This document shows positions 22,833-37,200 of a DNA stretch of 64,000 nucleotides, in pieces. This DNA is from Rhizopus arrhizus (lineage: Eukaryota; Mucoromycota; Mucoromycetes; Mucorales; Rhizopodaceae), in the NCBI GenBank assembly GCA_024220505.1, contig JAKZZE010000001.1, positions 806,001 through 870,000 of the forward strand, read 5' to 3'. How positions within the stretch are numbered: position 1 is the stretch's first letter; each line of letters opens with the position of its first letter. A model generated the notes under the pieces. That model was not told where the DNA came from, did not search any database, and saw only the letters and a list, made by a program, of their open reading frames with translations. The position numbers and the translations under genes are program-made.

Positions 22833-25800
22833 CAACTCAATATTCACAGCCTTGCTCATACTAAAAAAAAAAAAGGTACTTATCGCTTAGTAATTATCAA
22901 ATAAAAGTCTTGTTATTTAATTTTTATACCAATGAGATGATTCTGTGTATAAGAGCTTAATATCTCAAGACCATATTGCCCTCATCAATAATCTACTCCG
23001 TAGGCGTGAGCTGCCTATAGTAGCAACTTTGATTTTTTCTATGTTAAATAGAACTCATCGATTTTCATCAGGAATAACCAGTCAAAAAGAGAAAAAGACT
23101 TCTGATTGAAGACAACGACTTCCAAGAATCGAATGAAAAAGTAATAGGCTCTGATCGCTCTGAACTATCACCTTATTCTCAAAATTATAGAAGGAGCGAG
23201 ACCATGAAGATGGAAGTGATTCATAAAATAAAGCCCAATTAAAAGACATATACAAATCTTTTCAGACTTATCTGGAAATGCTGCATTAGACATGCAACCA
23301 ACCGGATCTGGAGTAATTTAGACCGTCAGAGCGCATTATTTCGACATGAAAACAGGTATTCATTTGATTCTTTAGGTAAATATAAACATGTTGTATCTGA
23401 AAGATGGGGATGTGTATTTGAGAATAGCTGTACTCAAAATAAATTATTTGCTGTCAAGTTTTTATGTTTCTGAACAAAAAATGTTTTATATACATTTTGT
23501 GCTATTAGATGCTTTGCTATTTATTTCTAAAAAATGTTCCTTAGCAGAGCGTTTTGAAGTTAAAAGTTAATCCTGCGCCATGACACAAAAAGTTTGAAAA
23601 AGAAGAAAAGCAATTGTCAATTTGTATCGAGTTGTAGTTCATAAAATAATAAAGATCTAACTTAACCATTCTTTGGCTATCTCTTGCTTGCATTAGCTTA
23701 AGAATGGTGGGTTTGGTTCACCACTCAGAAGCAGAAGAGTGCAAGTTGGTCACTGTTCTGAATTGTCAGTATCATTTTCTTTCTTCAAAAAGACAATAAA
23801 CAAAGTACATGTCAGTATTCTTGAACATCTCAATTGAAGCAAATGAAAACTAGTCCGCTAAGTACTTCAACAGAATCAAAGCACCAAAATTCTTCTTGTG
23901 ACTATCTTGTTTTGAAGGATTCGAGATTTTCAGGTATAAGCACCTCCAGTGTCTTGATTACACACAACTTTACAAGACCAGTTATCTTGTTCTAGTTTTT
24001 GATATTCGTATAGTAGTTAAATGCTTTCAATCGCATTCACATTGGCAGCCAGTATACTTCATTAGGCTTGAATTAAGGCTTGGTTTCATGGTTTTAACAA
24101 CATTGGTCATGATCCCAAGGTACCCACAGAGAAGGATCCAGTTAAAGACAGGGTCACCATATTTTATGCTAGTGTGTGGAGTAAACGCTACGATATTGTC
24201 TTTATCCTAACAGTTTTAGTGAAAGAAAGAATCATTTTACTAAAGCCATATACTGTTCATGACCAATGGCATTTATGCATGCATATATTAAATACAGAAA
24301 GTTTAAAAATTTAATATTTAACTTGCATTAAGCTGCCTGAAGATAAAAACGCAGCTTAAAGAAAATCAAGAGAATTTCTTTCAATCATAATTTAGTCATA
24401 AAAATAGGATGAACCAGGCCATTTTAAGAATTATTTGCATTTCAAAAACAAAGAGACAGCATAGACATCAATTTGATGGTAAAATAAAGCTTATTGGAAC
24501 AAAGAGAACGGTTAATAGTTGAAACTAAAACAAGATACTTTCCTTGCGTATTGCCTTTTTTGTAAAGTATAAAGCTTTTAAATTTTTAAAAGAATCCAAG
24601 AACGTGACTATAAATAGATGTAATTGAACGTTTGTAAAGAACTATGCTTATATTTTCTTTAATTAGAAAAAGCTGTTTAAAGTATATGTTTTGCGTTTTC
24701 GTACAGTTTTTGTTTTGATGAATGGAACATGAGAATGCATGAATATATTTAACTATATAAAATCAGTTCAACTCTAAAACATTTTATACATATTAAAAAA
24801 AGGGGGGAGAAAGGAGTTCAGTGATGAAGTGAGCAAGCTTATAGCAGATAGGATGGCAGCAGATGAATCATGAAATAATGTACAGTTCTCACGGGTTACA
24901 TCAAATGGCTCAAAAGTCGCAAATAAAAAAAGTATTAATAAGAAGCAGACTGCTCTTGTTCTTTACCAAGTCCGTCTGGCTGCACTCCTTTATGAAGTCT
25001 ACGACCGTCTCACGGTCCGATTCTTTTTAGAGTCGTGTCAAGTTTTCCTATTTCTTGTGAAAAAATCAGGTTTTTTGCGAGCTCTTTCGGGTTCGTCAAT
25101 GTAATTCGATGAAAATGAAAAAAAAAATAAGAGTAAAATAAGTGGCTTTACTGCTCGTCCTCAATATTTAATGCATAAATTTAGTTTGTGTTAATTTTAT
25201 TCTATATTTATTTTTATTCAAAAACGAGAGTACTTGCTTATCACAAGTATTTTTATACGTTGCGGAATATATGATGTCCCAGTTGACGAGCAAGATGAAG
25301 ATGGAACAGCTATTTCAAAACTTTTATGCTCGAAAACTACAGTAAATGCTATTGATGTATCCAAAAAGAGAATGCACTTGGCGTATGTGTGTTTGAAAAG
25401 ATGCAAACCTATAAGAATGTGGTGTTTTTGAAGCTAGATCGTTCGAAATCTTTAGAAAATTTGAAAAGATATTGATTTTAGTATAAAAAGTTACTATTGT
25501 TTCCTTTCAAGACAATTACATAGAAATATATCTAGAATAATGCTTGTAAATTGCAGTAGTATTTCTTGTAATATAACACACGTTTAAAGGATTCAAATAT
25601 GATTAGAAGTGGGTTATTTGAAAAGGAGATGGTAACCTAGAGACGGGATTGAAACAGGGCGCGCTTCTACTGCTGCTTTACTTATATACATCATTTATCT
25701 AACGCAGCGTGTTTCCCCAATAAAATTGTACTTTTCTTTGTCATCAACCGCAGGACAAATTCTCCCAGTAAAAAATAAAAGAGGCTTACAAGAAAGAAAA

Positions 25801-26530
25801 GGTTGATGAGAATAGCCATTCTGTATCTAAAGAAAAAGATGGACCTGATTGAAGGAAGTTCTGTCTAAAAGAAAAAGTCGTTTAACTGTGATTTAAAGTA
25901 AAAAGAAGGAATAGTCAAAGGTCTCTGTGATTTAGAGAATAAGGATTCGACAATCTGTTGTGAAAAATATCAGTCAACATGGTATACGTGATAGAGCTTA
26001 CGTTAGAAACGCTTAAAGTCTATATATTTACTTTTAATGTAAATGCTGCGCCTGCTACTTCCTTAATACACAGTATCGGTAGCTTTACGTGATCGACGCT
26101 TTGATTTATTCATTGCTAAAGTTAGATACAGGAAAAATTCACAGTGATCTCGAAACGTTGGAAAGGGAGATGAAGGTTATGATGGATGCTTTCAAGAAAA
26201 CAAGCGATAGCCTGGTTTTAAAGCGCTGTAGTGAACAGTAAAAGCTACTATTTATGCCAGAACTAGTCAAGGTAACCCATGTTTTTGGATATAAGATTTA
26301 AAGTCATATCTACTCCATTAATTCACGAAGACATCATCTTCTGTTAGTGCCTTGATTTGAATGATTCAAGTAGAAGGTGGGTAATCATCATAAACCATGT
26401 ATTGTTAATTTGAATGCTCACTTCTCTTGTAGAATTCGGCTAATCATTCTTTAAACAATACCAAGAAAAGCTCAAAGACATTTAATGAATAAAATCAATG
26501 CTTCTTTCCTGAATGTCCTTTAAGATACTA
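22833..26530. other. Gene-poor region with decayed coding scraps
   Basis: No intact gene. Several stretches read like eroded protein on the plus strand. One, at about 23090-23240, has charged residues such as KRKRLLIEDNDFQESNEK. One at about 24079-24210 includes AWFHGFNNIGHDPKVPTEKD. One at 25234-25431 includes VDEQDEDGTAISK. One at about 26124-26241 includes IHSDLETLEREMKVMMDAF. None matches a family I can name and none opens with a credible start. Remains of older transposons are the simplest reading given the adjacent elements. Confidence 0.45.
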
Positions 26531-27038
26531 CTAAAGTAATTTGATGGCTTTGACGCATTGAATGGTTTCCTTAGCAGCGTCTACAATGCCTTTGTTACTC
26601 TAAACACATATTACTCTTGATCGTTTTCTTTATCTTGAAAGTCATACAGACCTGAATGATCTTGTTCTCTTCATAGCATATGAATAAATGCTTTTCAATA
26701 CAATGTCCATTGAACTTGAATGCTTTGTTTCCAGAATTGGGTAATTATTTACTTTTATCGATTGGTTTAATATTTTTTGCATCAAGTATGACAGAAATAC
26801 TTTGGGTCTTGTGATGGTTCACAAAGTCTAACGTTATGTTGTTTTCATTCAATTGAAGCTTGATTTTTTTCTTTAGTCGATTGTGTCCTTTTATCTCAAA
26901 AATAGGAGAAGGGAATGAAACTGGATGATGAGAAGCAACGATGCTCTTTGTGAAAGCCAAGGTTTGATGGCGATTGTGTTTGTGGCCAGTGGGTAAGTGG
27001 TGAATTCGTATATTTTTATCAGAAAAAAGTAATTGTCT
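26531..27038 (-). pseudogene. Unrecognised two-exon fragment with one in-frame stop
   Basis: On the minus strand a single frame runs from about 27038 to 26652, then through a well-formed GT..AG intron (26600-26651) into 26599-26531. It ends GIVDAAKETIQCVKAIKLL and stop. The sequence looks coding (for example LPTGHKHNRHQTLAFTKS and HLFICYEENKIIQ), but an in-frame TAA at 26745-26747 splits it and no start is visible upstream. It could be the 3' part of a broken gene, or a gene with an intron I failed to place around the stop. The family is unknown. Confidence 0.4.
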
Positions 27039-27452
27039 TTAATGGATATGTTTATTTTGGTTGGCTAATAGGATACATATATCATTTTATAATAAGCTAT
27101 GCTTGAATATAAACACGATTAAAACCAATGTTTTTATTCAAAAAGTCTAAAGAAGCTGTAGGTGCTTGAGACTACTAATTTCAGTTGTACGACTACAAAA
27201 TGCACCAACTATTTCGTGCCTTGTCACAAATCAACAAAGAAGCAGGGAACGAAACACAAGTGGAAAAGTAACATAGCTTAAGAGATAACGATTAAAAAGA
27301 GGACAATTTAATATTATTACATATACAAAAAGAAGATATTAAAAAGGGGGAAAAAAAGAAAGATTAGATGGTATGTTTTTTAAAATTAATCTTTTGTTGT
27401 TGTATAAAGAAAGGTAAAGAGGGTATGTGGTTAATGTATATATAAATATCTT

Positions 27453-29216
27453 CTACTCTACTTCTGAATCAGAATCACCGTCATGATATAAAGTAACTAG
27501 TATAAAATAAGTATAAAATTACAATTAAAGAAAGTGAAAACTTACGAGAATCAAATTTCTCAAAAGGGTTTGTTTTTTCCACTGGACTGACCATCTTTAA
27601 TCCATCTGCTTCTAAATCTAAACTAATACTTTCTTGCATTTTCCTAAAATTAATGGCATCTATTCCATTTGGTTTATGAATAGCAGGCTTAATAGGTGGT
27701 GTCATGTTTCTTAATAGCGCAAAGTTTATATTTTTAAAGAATGGGTGCTGTTTAACATCGACCGCGCCTGCGCGGGATCCAAGTCGTTGTTCATCATTTT
27801 TACACAACAGTTTACGAATCAAACTTTTCGCGTTACTTGATATACTCCCACCATAAGGTGCGGGTTGATGAGAAAAATGAACATCCATGTGCAATACCCT
27901 TGAAAAAGTATCATTACGACCAGATCCTTTAAAAGGTGTCGTACCATACTAACGAGCTCTATTTAGCCAGTGTTTTTTTTTCTTTTTCTTTTACTTACCA
28001 GCATCTCATAGATCAGGATACCTAATGTCCACCAATCAACAGCACTGGTATGACCACATCCTTTGATCACTTCAGGGGCAATGTATTCTTCTGTGCCAAC
28101 AAAACTGTTTGTACGAAGGCCAAGTACACAGTTCTTGGTATTGATTGAAGGAGGCTAAAGAAAGTATGAATACTTTGAATTGCCTCAGAAATAAATACAA
28201 ACCTGATTACGTGATTTAGATAATACAACACCAGGTCTGCCAGGTGGAGTAGACCCTTTACTTAAATCAAAATCTGACAACATGATATGTCCACTTTGAT
28301 GTAATAAAATGTCTAAAAAGAATAAGTTTATGATCCAAATAGCAGAAAAACTTACTTTCAGGTTTTAAATCTCTATAAATATGACCTTGAAGATGAAGAT
28401 ATTCAAGAGCTGCAGTAACTTCTGCCGCATAAAATTTGGCACCTTCTTCACTTAAGCATTTGCCTGGTCTTAATTGTAATGCTTTATAAAATATAAGATC
28501 ACCACATCATGTCTCCTACTTGTCTATTTACCTCTAAAGAATTCACCACCTAAACAATATTCCATTACAAAATAAAGATAATCTTGACTTTGAAAGCAGT
28601 GGTACAATGTAACAATAAAAGGATGGTTTGAGGTCATCAATATCTCTTGCTCTGCCAAAGCACGTTTAATCTTGTTTCTTTTAATCATCTCTTTCTTTGA
28701 TAAAACTAAAATTCAAATGAGTACAAGTTTTTTTCTTTATTGTCCCTTGTTACCTTTCATCGCAAATAGCTTATCAGTTCTCTTTTGTCTCACCATATAA
28801 ACTTTCCCAACGTCACCTTTTCCCAGCATCCTAACTTTCACAAAACTAGCTGGTCCAACTTCAAGTTGCCTTATTTTTATACTAGCCGTGGAATAAGTTC
28901 TTCTACAAATTTTGACTGGTTCACTATTTGGTTTAGTGTGTTGCATTTTATAAATATCTTCTTTGGCGTTTGGTGCTGAAGCTACTCTACGTACTGTCTT
29001 TTTTTCATTTGTATAAAAACTCGCTGTGCTAAACCAAGAGTTTGACTTGGGTGTCTTTTCGGGCTTAGTAGAAGCAAGTTGAAAATTATCGGGAACAGTG
29101 AAGGCAGTTGAAGTTTCACTTAATATACTACTATTACTCTGTCCACTCATTTTATAGTGAGTTGGTGGTGGAGGAGAAATACAAGTGTCAGTGTCAGATG
29201 AGTAAACAATAGACAT
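27453..29216 (-). CDS. AGC protein kinase, KIN82/FPK/NRC-2 type
   Basis: Exons 29216-28754, 28705-28532, 28481-28356, 28312-28203, 28154-27999, 27948-27546 and 27496-27453 give 491 residues. After a Ser/Thr-rich N-terminus of about 115 residues comes a complete kinase domain: glycine loop [23 protein letters not shown] (ATP lysine) and YRDLKPENILLHQSG (catalytic Asp). It continues with [25 protein letters not shown] and [19 protein letters not shown] instead of DFG, together with the insert before the APE motif, marks the fungal flippase-kinase/NRC-2 group, which activates P4-ATPases and controls growth polarity. The AGC tail follows ([18 protein letters not shown]) and the protein ends DGDSDSEVE. 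The ATG at 29216 has only A/T tracts upstream. Confidence 0.92.
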
Positions 29217-31239
29217 TCTTTTTTTTTTTAAAAAAAAAGTGAAAAAGAAAATATAGAAAAAAAGAAGAAAGAAAAAAAAAAAAAATCATTTGCGGTCATT
29301 TAATTAAAAATATTTCCAAATTTGCCAAACAAAGTTTTTAAAAGAGTCCAGACGTTCGTACGATGTTTAAAAAGTATTGATTTTATGATTCATTAAAGCA
29401 TTCATTCTCTTTTAATTTCTTTAAAGAAAATATGTTTAAATACTTTATTTTTTTTAAAAAAAAATAACGCTAATCTTTAACCATGACATAACTGCCACAC
29501 ATTAAAAAAAAGGTGACTTTTTTGATCTTACGATACAATCTTCTTGTATCTCCCCTCTTTTATAAAAATAGTATTAAAATAATAAATCTTATTTAATACT
29601 TTTCGTTATTAAAGGAAAGAGAAAGGAAAAAAAAAAAAGGTTTTCTTTGTGATTTTCTTTAGAAAAAGGTTACATAAAGATCTGATTCACAAATGAAAAC
29701 AACTCCATCTTTAAGTTACCTAGAATTAAACGGTTACAAAACTTTTTTTTTTTTTTTTTTTTTTTTCAGACAGTTTAAAATTCAAATTGGATAGTTTTAA
29801 TCTTTTTTTCAGAAAAGTGTGATATTAAAAATTAGACAATACAAATTTCTTTTATAAACATATAAAGTGTCCTGTGAACAATTAGTTTTAATGAAAAATT
29901 ATTTACTATTCACAGTGGATTATACAATATATAAGCTTGCATTCTGAATGTTATAAACATGATTTGGAAACAATCAACTGTTTGTTTGGATATGAATAGA
30001 ATTGCAGTAGAATTGCCCTTCATAATTTTCAATCTCAGATGAACAGAAACCTTGATGAGTTCATTAATTTATTATTCAAATACTTTTCATTTTTCAATGC
30101 TTCAGTAGAATGGCACTACAATAACTTTATTATTTGATAAACTAATACTCAATGTCCTATAATTTCAATACATCGCTTTTGAATTCTTATACTTTTGATG
30201 AGTTTCAATAAGCATTCACAAGAAAAAAAACCTTCTTTTTATTCAAAAAGAACGATTGCTTGTGATCGTTTCACACAAATGGGGCCCCGTTCATACCTTG
30301 TGTAAATAGACTCCTTACCAAACCACCATTCATGTTGTCAATAAAAATAAATAAAGAAAGCTGTCGGAGGTATTTAATAAATTGTAATTGAATATATGCA
30401 ATTACTATTAAATTAATCTCCTCTTCATTTCTGTAGTAAATGGAAAACCCCATTCAATCTTACAAAGTGAATTAAAGAATGCTCATTTAAAATAAATCTA
30501 CCTACAAAGCATGTTCTATTTAATAGTTTGGGGGGTTTACATTGGATAATTCATGCCAGTCTTGAAAAAAACAATGATCTCCAACATGATCTCACCTCTA
30601 CTCTTTCTTTTTCACTACTAATTTTCTTATGAATGATTCAGCAGCAAATCACTTTGGACAAGCTGCCTTCTTCTTGAAAGATTCGTGCTCACTCCCGGAA
30701 CAGAATGCGTTTATCAAGCAAAACAATAAAGATTAGAAATGATTATTTGAACATCAATTCAACTGTGTCTTTTCCACATCTAGCACTAGTCATGGCCCAG
30801 AAGAATCCTAGACTTTAGGATATGGAATTGAACAAAGAGAGGACTTACTCAAATGATGAGTACCTTACACAGCCACTCCCTTCCTTTCTCTAAGCTTCAT
30901 TAGCTGATAACAGTGAAACCATTTAATTTTTTTTCAAATTCTGATAACAAAATATTATTACTATTATTTTTACTTTGCGAAACAATCAATGCTATAAGTA
31001 CGTTCAGTCTTTAGAAATCATATTAAGAAGCAAGAAATCTCTTTTATTGCAAGATAAAAGCAGTGATTTCAATCACATTGCATGCTCCTAAAATATGCTT
31101 ACTTTTAAATAACTGGCTTTTAAATGGTTATAACGTTATATCAGTCAATTCATCTTCATCCTTTACAGTTTAGAAGATGAACTCTTTTATTAATATTACA
31201 TTGCACAAGTACTTTTTTTCTTTTTTAAAAAAAAAACGT
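29217..31239. other. Intergenic region, 2.0 kb
   Basis: No gene is recognised. A/T homopolymers crowd the first 600 bp, upstream of the kinase, including T runs near 29742-29766. An open frame of 60 codons at 30271-30453 has no support. The right half must contain the 3' untranslated region of the Vps10 gene. Confidence 0.45.
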
Positions 31240-34200
31240 TTAAAATTCATCAGCATCATCAAGTTCATCATCATCAATCAAATGTTCTTCTGAACCATCA
31301 TAATCTTGTAATAAAACATCTGTTTGTTCATCTTGTCCTAAAGCACTGTAGCCTGCTCCTCTTCTTCCAGAGAGGAAAGAAGGTAAATGAATATTGCTAA
31401 ACATACCAGTGATATCTGATAGCGATCTTGGAATAGGAATACGTGATAAAATGCCAATGATAGCTACTGGAATTACAAATGCAGCTGCTGCCATCTTTGT
31501 AATAAGAGGACTTGAAAGTATATTGGTTCTTAGTTGATGTGTACCATCTTGAAGTCGAATACGACTATAAAAAAAAGATTAAAAATCATCTCTTCTATTT
31601 CTAGCATGTGTCTTACCCGAAGCTTCCACGTTTACGATAATAAAGGACAGCAAAGATGATACCAGCTCCAAACAATGGCAAAAGAAGGAAAGCTACCCAT
31701 CCAGCACCACTTCCACTCGATCGTCTTGCGTTGGGACACATTACTTTTTCTCCCAGCTTGTCTAATTCATCACCACCTTCACATGTAGACGCAGCAATCT
31801 TTCGATATCTATCATAATTGATTAGTCTCACATACATACATTTCAGCAACTTATTTTACCCTGAAGGAGTGTAATAATGATCTATCGTGCCATCACACTT
31901 TGGTACTAGAGGTGATAATCCAGGAACCAAGACACATTTGCCATTTGAATCCCTCACATAATTATAATCACTATTACAAGTTAGTTGTGGCCATACGAAG
32001 AAACTCAATCATTTACCATTCAAAGTCTTCTTCTGCACAAGCACAATTACGAATTACTTTTTCTTGGATTAATTTAGTGCCAACGTAACAATCGTGGTCT
32101 CTAATACGACGGAAATAAGCCGTCTCACGACCAAATAAACATTTTTCACCTCGAGTGTCTTCAGGACTCCAAAGTTCAAAATCATCATTGTTTGGATTAT
32201 CAAGATCCAAGACACCTACAAGAGATATAAGTTTATTTGTTTGCTACATGTAGTCACTTACATTGGTTGGGACGAAGAGGACTGAAATCAATATGAATAG
32301 CAACCGTCTTACCACCCTTTAATCCAAACAAAACATACTTTTGGCTTGTACCATCAGGTTGGGTGATGATGTCCTCAATGATCACACGATCACTCTTGGT
32401 CGTAAACTCAAAAGTGTTCCAGCTCAATCCTTCTGTCATCGTATACTTGATGCTGTTGGTAGGTTGCTCATTGTCTGCCAAGATCAAAAGAGAGCCTTGA
32501 TCAGCGAATTCCCAAAGATGAGCTCCCTTGGCAATCTCAGTCCAAGTCTTGCCCGCATCACGCGTCAAAAACATGTCACCATCGCGATAATTTGACAAAC
32601 GATCTCCTACGTTACCCACACCTACCATCAAACCAACCGCACTTGATAAACTAAACAAATCACGCGAATTTTGACGTTCAGAATAGCAGTGCAAGTTTAA
32701 GAAACATCCGTCACGTGGGCAGGAGTAAGAGTTTCCATTGCTGTCCCTTTTGGGTGCTTGAATTGGGTGCCAGTGTCCGCCAGCGTCTGCAGTCATTTGG
32801 GTTGATAAAATCTTGTGGTCACCTCGGTTGGCTTGGTTGGGGTTGGTCACAACGTTGGCAATGGCGATACCTTCGATACCTTGCATTTTTTCGAAATCGA
32901 CAATGCCCATCTCATTTCGATTTGCGTTCTTTAGTGAGTCAACATAGTATGTTCCGTTTGAGTTGGAATTGAAAATTGTACCATATTCGCTACCTTTGCG
33001 TGCATTTGTTGTAACGTGGATCCATAATGAATTGATTGATTCCATGATTGTGAACGCCTTTAGAAAAGACCGTGTTTAATGTTTCGAATAGCAGTAATAT
33101 TAAAACTTACCTCGGTTGATAAATCAAAATCGGCAGGAAAACGAGCAGTAGCAAACGTATTGCCATCCAAACTGACAAGTAGTTGAAGATTTGCTCCACC
33201 ATTCTTTGAAGCAGCGACAACCATGTACTTACCAAACACAGTAACTCCAACAATGTTCTCGAGTACAACTTTCTTATTGTGAAAATAATCTTGAGAAGAT
33301 ATAAACTGAAGTGATGAACCAAAAAGAGCCATTTGGTTACCAGACTGCTCTCGATATTGCTCACAGAAAATAGAATTACGGTGTGTGTCCTTGATGCTTC
33401 CTTCTCTACCCCAGATACAGTTACGTACATAGGTACCCAAAGAAGTCCATGTACGACCATTATCATGACTGTAATATGCTTCAGAATGACAGCTGGACCC
33501 AAAGCCACCCTGGCAGTTCTTTTCACCAATATAAATCAAATAATCAGGGTCATCATTATGGAAGTTCATGATGGTTCCTTGAAGGTTCAACAGAGGGCCC
33601 ACAGGAACCTTCATTTCAACATAATTGGCTCCTTTATCGGTTGTCATAAAATGAGTGGTGCCTTCTGTAATAAAGTAGGTACGTTGATCAAAGTGTGGGT
33701 TTTGATACATGGATATGATTCTATGACCTTCAAAGAGTTCTCTCCAACTATAACCGTCATTGTCGCTACGCCATACCTTACCATCCATCGTACGAACAAT
33801 CACACGATCAGTATCACTAAAGTAAATATAGTCCACAACGCGATCGGTAAATGCAAAGGTACTCGAGATGATACTGCCCTTCTCACCACAATCCCATTCA
33901 ATATCTCCTTTGAGATCAATGCCTCCAGTGCAACTACTCTTTGAGATCTTTTTATAACCTGATCGACCCTTGAATTTACTGCCAGGTTGACAAGTTGGGG
34001 GTCTATCGGGATGAGGGCCAATACTGACACAGTTGCCGCTTTCATCTCGCCAAAATCCAAAATCGCATTCATAATCAATATCACGACATTCACAGTTCTC
34101 TAATATTGTCTGAGGCTCATGGAATTGAGCATTTACCTTGCAGACACGATCCTTCTTGCGACGCCAGTAAGCTGTCTTTTTACCCAACAAACAGGCGTCA

Positions 34201-37200
34201 TCATTTTCATCGTCCTTGGGCGTCCAGCGTTCAAAGTCACTCTTTTCTTCATTGTTCTCTTGCAGCACGCACTGAGGTTGATTGGTATGCGTAAAATCAA
34301 CCGTAACCATCACCGGTGACCTTTCTCCTAATCGAGAATGACCTAGGATCACAAATTTCAGAGTAGAAGACTTGGGGTCCGTGGTCAATGTCTTGACACG
34401 AATAGGATCATCAGCAAACTGATAGGAGTGCCATGAGCTTCCCTGATCCCAAGAATACAGCAATTCATTCGTTGGCTTTTCATCCGTCACAAGCACCAAG
34501 AGAGATCCCTGATCACCAAATTCATAAAAGTGTTCTCCATCCCGGATCTTGATCCAGTTGTGTCCTCCATCACGCGTCAAGAACGTATCACTCTCTGTAT
34601 ATTCGGTGAGAGCTGGCCCCACGTTACCAACGCCCATCGCCAGACCAGGGGCACCAGAAGAGGAAAAGATGGCACCCATGCCGTGGATATCTGTGCGGCT
34701 GTGAAGGTTCAGGGTACATTCTTTAGTGTCACAATCGATATTGGTGGGTGGTGCAAGAGGTTGCCATGACCCACCGTCATCCCAAGAGATCATGGTGCGC
34801 ACCTTTTTCAACTTGTCAGGGTTGCTCACCAATTCATCTGCGTTCCAGACTTGATTGGCCAAGATGATGCCATCGAGGTTTTGAAACTTTTCAAAGTCGA
34901 CATAGCCCACACCATCGACGTTTGTGTTATCGAGAGATAAATGATAGAATGTGCCATTTTCATTGGACTTGTAAAGTGCTCCGGATGATCTTCCGTAACC
35001 AAGCGTTTTGAAGACGTTTAATAAAATAGAGTGCGTTGTTGATTGAAGAACAGTAAAGGTCTATAAAAATATGAGTTTCATCGGGATTTCTTTTTTTTTC
35101 ATCTTGTCAACTTACCATACGATTCACATATTCATCTGGAGGGAATTTTGCTTCAGAAAATTCTGTGCCATCTATGCTGACGTACAAGGCAAGTTCGCCC
35201 TTATGGCTCGATGCAACGGCCATAAAGTCTTCGACCACAAAGAATTCGACAAGATTTTCAAAGTAGACATCTGTTGTCTCTGCTAAATATCTTGTGCGTA
35301 CCAATCTTAGACCTGCATCTACATCGTTTTTATTGTAGGCAGAGCAAAAGATGACATCTTCGTCAATCTTGAAGTTGACATCGCGTCCAAAGATACATTT
35401 TTCAACATACAAGTCTAGGGCAGTCCAGTCACGTCCATGGTTTCTAGAAACGTAAGCTTCATTGTGAGGCACAGGTTCATTTGATTTTCCAATAAAGAGC
35501 AGCCAATCCTTTTGAATAGGATGGAAATCGAGTGTCTGAGGCACTCGTTCACTAGGTGGCGCTGGTACCTTGATTGAGTGCCAGGTTTGACCTTGATCCT
35601 CTGTGAAATAGATACCATCTTGCAAGATAGCATAGGCACGATTATTATCAAACTCATGCAGAATCACATTATGAATGATGCCTTCATTTTCAAGCACACG
35701 CGCCCAGTCTACTCCTTGATTTCCTGATCTCCACAATTCACCTACTTGAAGACGAACCAAGATGGCCTCAGAATCCCTGAAATAGAGAAACTGTTCGATC
35801 TCGCTATTGAACGTGATTTGATAACGTGAAATTTCCTTTTCACCCTCGGCAATATTTTGGTCCTCAGGAGATGGAACGATACCTGCGATATTTTCGCTGC
35901 ATTTACGATCCACTGGATAATCGAGACGTCCTTGGCTTGGTGGTATACATGTGTTGCCAGAAATAAGACGGTATCCACTGGATGCAGGATAATAATCATC
36001 TTTGGAAGTGCATTGATTAGCAAAGATACGATCAGGACCGATACGTACACAATCTCCATTCTTGTCACGAGCAAAATTATAATCACATTCATAATCGGCT
36101 CGTGTACAAGGGCAGTTCTTAACCTCTACCTCAGGGTCTTGGAATTCACGACCTACATAGCAATCTCTATCAGCCTTGCGACGATAGAAAATTTGTTCAT
36201 GTCCCATCAAACAATCAGCTCCTTCTGTAAGATCACGAGCATACCATTTTTCAAAATCGCTATTAGCATCATTGTTTCTGTCCAATTGACACTGACGAGA
36301 AAAAATATTTGAAAAGTCAAGTTGGAAGATTTGCGCATTCTTTTGATCAGAGGAACGAACAGAGCCAGCGATCAAAAGGAATTTACGTGATGTGGACTCA
36401 GGATCAGTTGTGAGTGCTCTAGCTCGGACTGTCATACCAAGGCTCAATTTTTCCCTGTTAAAAAAGGAGATTTTTGTTTTAATACCAATAAAAAGTTGAT
36501 ATATACTTTGTTTTACCAATTCGTTCCTCGGTCTTTACTCCACCAAACATGATCTGTTTCTTTTTCGTCATCCACTGCCACAATTAATGTGCCCATGTCT
36601 CCAAATTCATACATGTGTGCTCCTTCACGAACCCTCTGCCAACTAATACCGCCATCGATGGATAAGAATGTGTCACATTCGTCATAATTTAATAAAGACG
36701 AGCCATAGCTTCCTACGCCCATCAAGACACCCACTGCAGTTTGTGAAGAAGCCACTTGTCCAAAATTATGATTGGAAGTAACAGAGTGTAAATGAAGTGC
36801 ACACTAGTATATAAAAGGAATGAGCTTCTTTTTTTTCAATAGCAAAAAACATCACTTTACCTCACTATCGTGACACTCCAAGCCTTTTACGTTAGTCATA
36901 GGTTTCCAACTTCCGCCATCATCAAAACTGATACGTGTTTGAACCACCTTTTCAACCATTTGGGACTCTACTTGACGAGGATTCATGATTTGATTTGCAA
37001 TCAACACGCCTTCAACGCCAGGAATACGTTCCACATCAATATAACCCATACTGTTTCTATTCGTATCTTCCAAACTTTTGACGAAAAAGGTACCGTTCGA
37101 ATTCGACTTGTACAGTGATCCAAATTGAGCATGAGCATCGCCTGCCAAGACATCGACCATCAAAGCAGGGTTCGAGCTCTCAATCAACGTAAATGACTTT

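Noticed and set aside
34530..34769. Plus-strand frames opposite the Vps10 gene
   Set aside because: Antisense shadows of well-supported exons.
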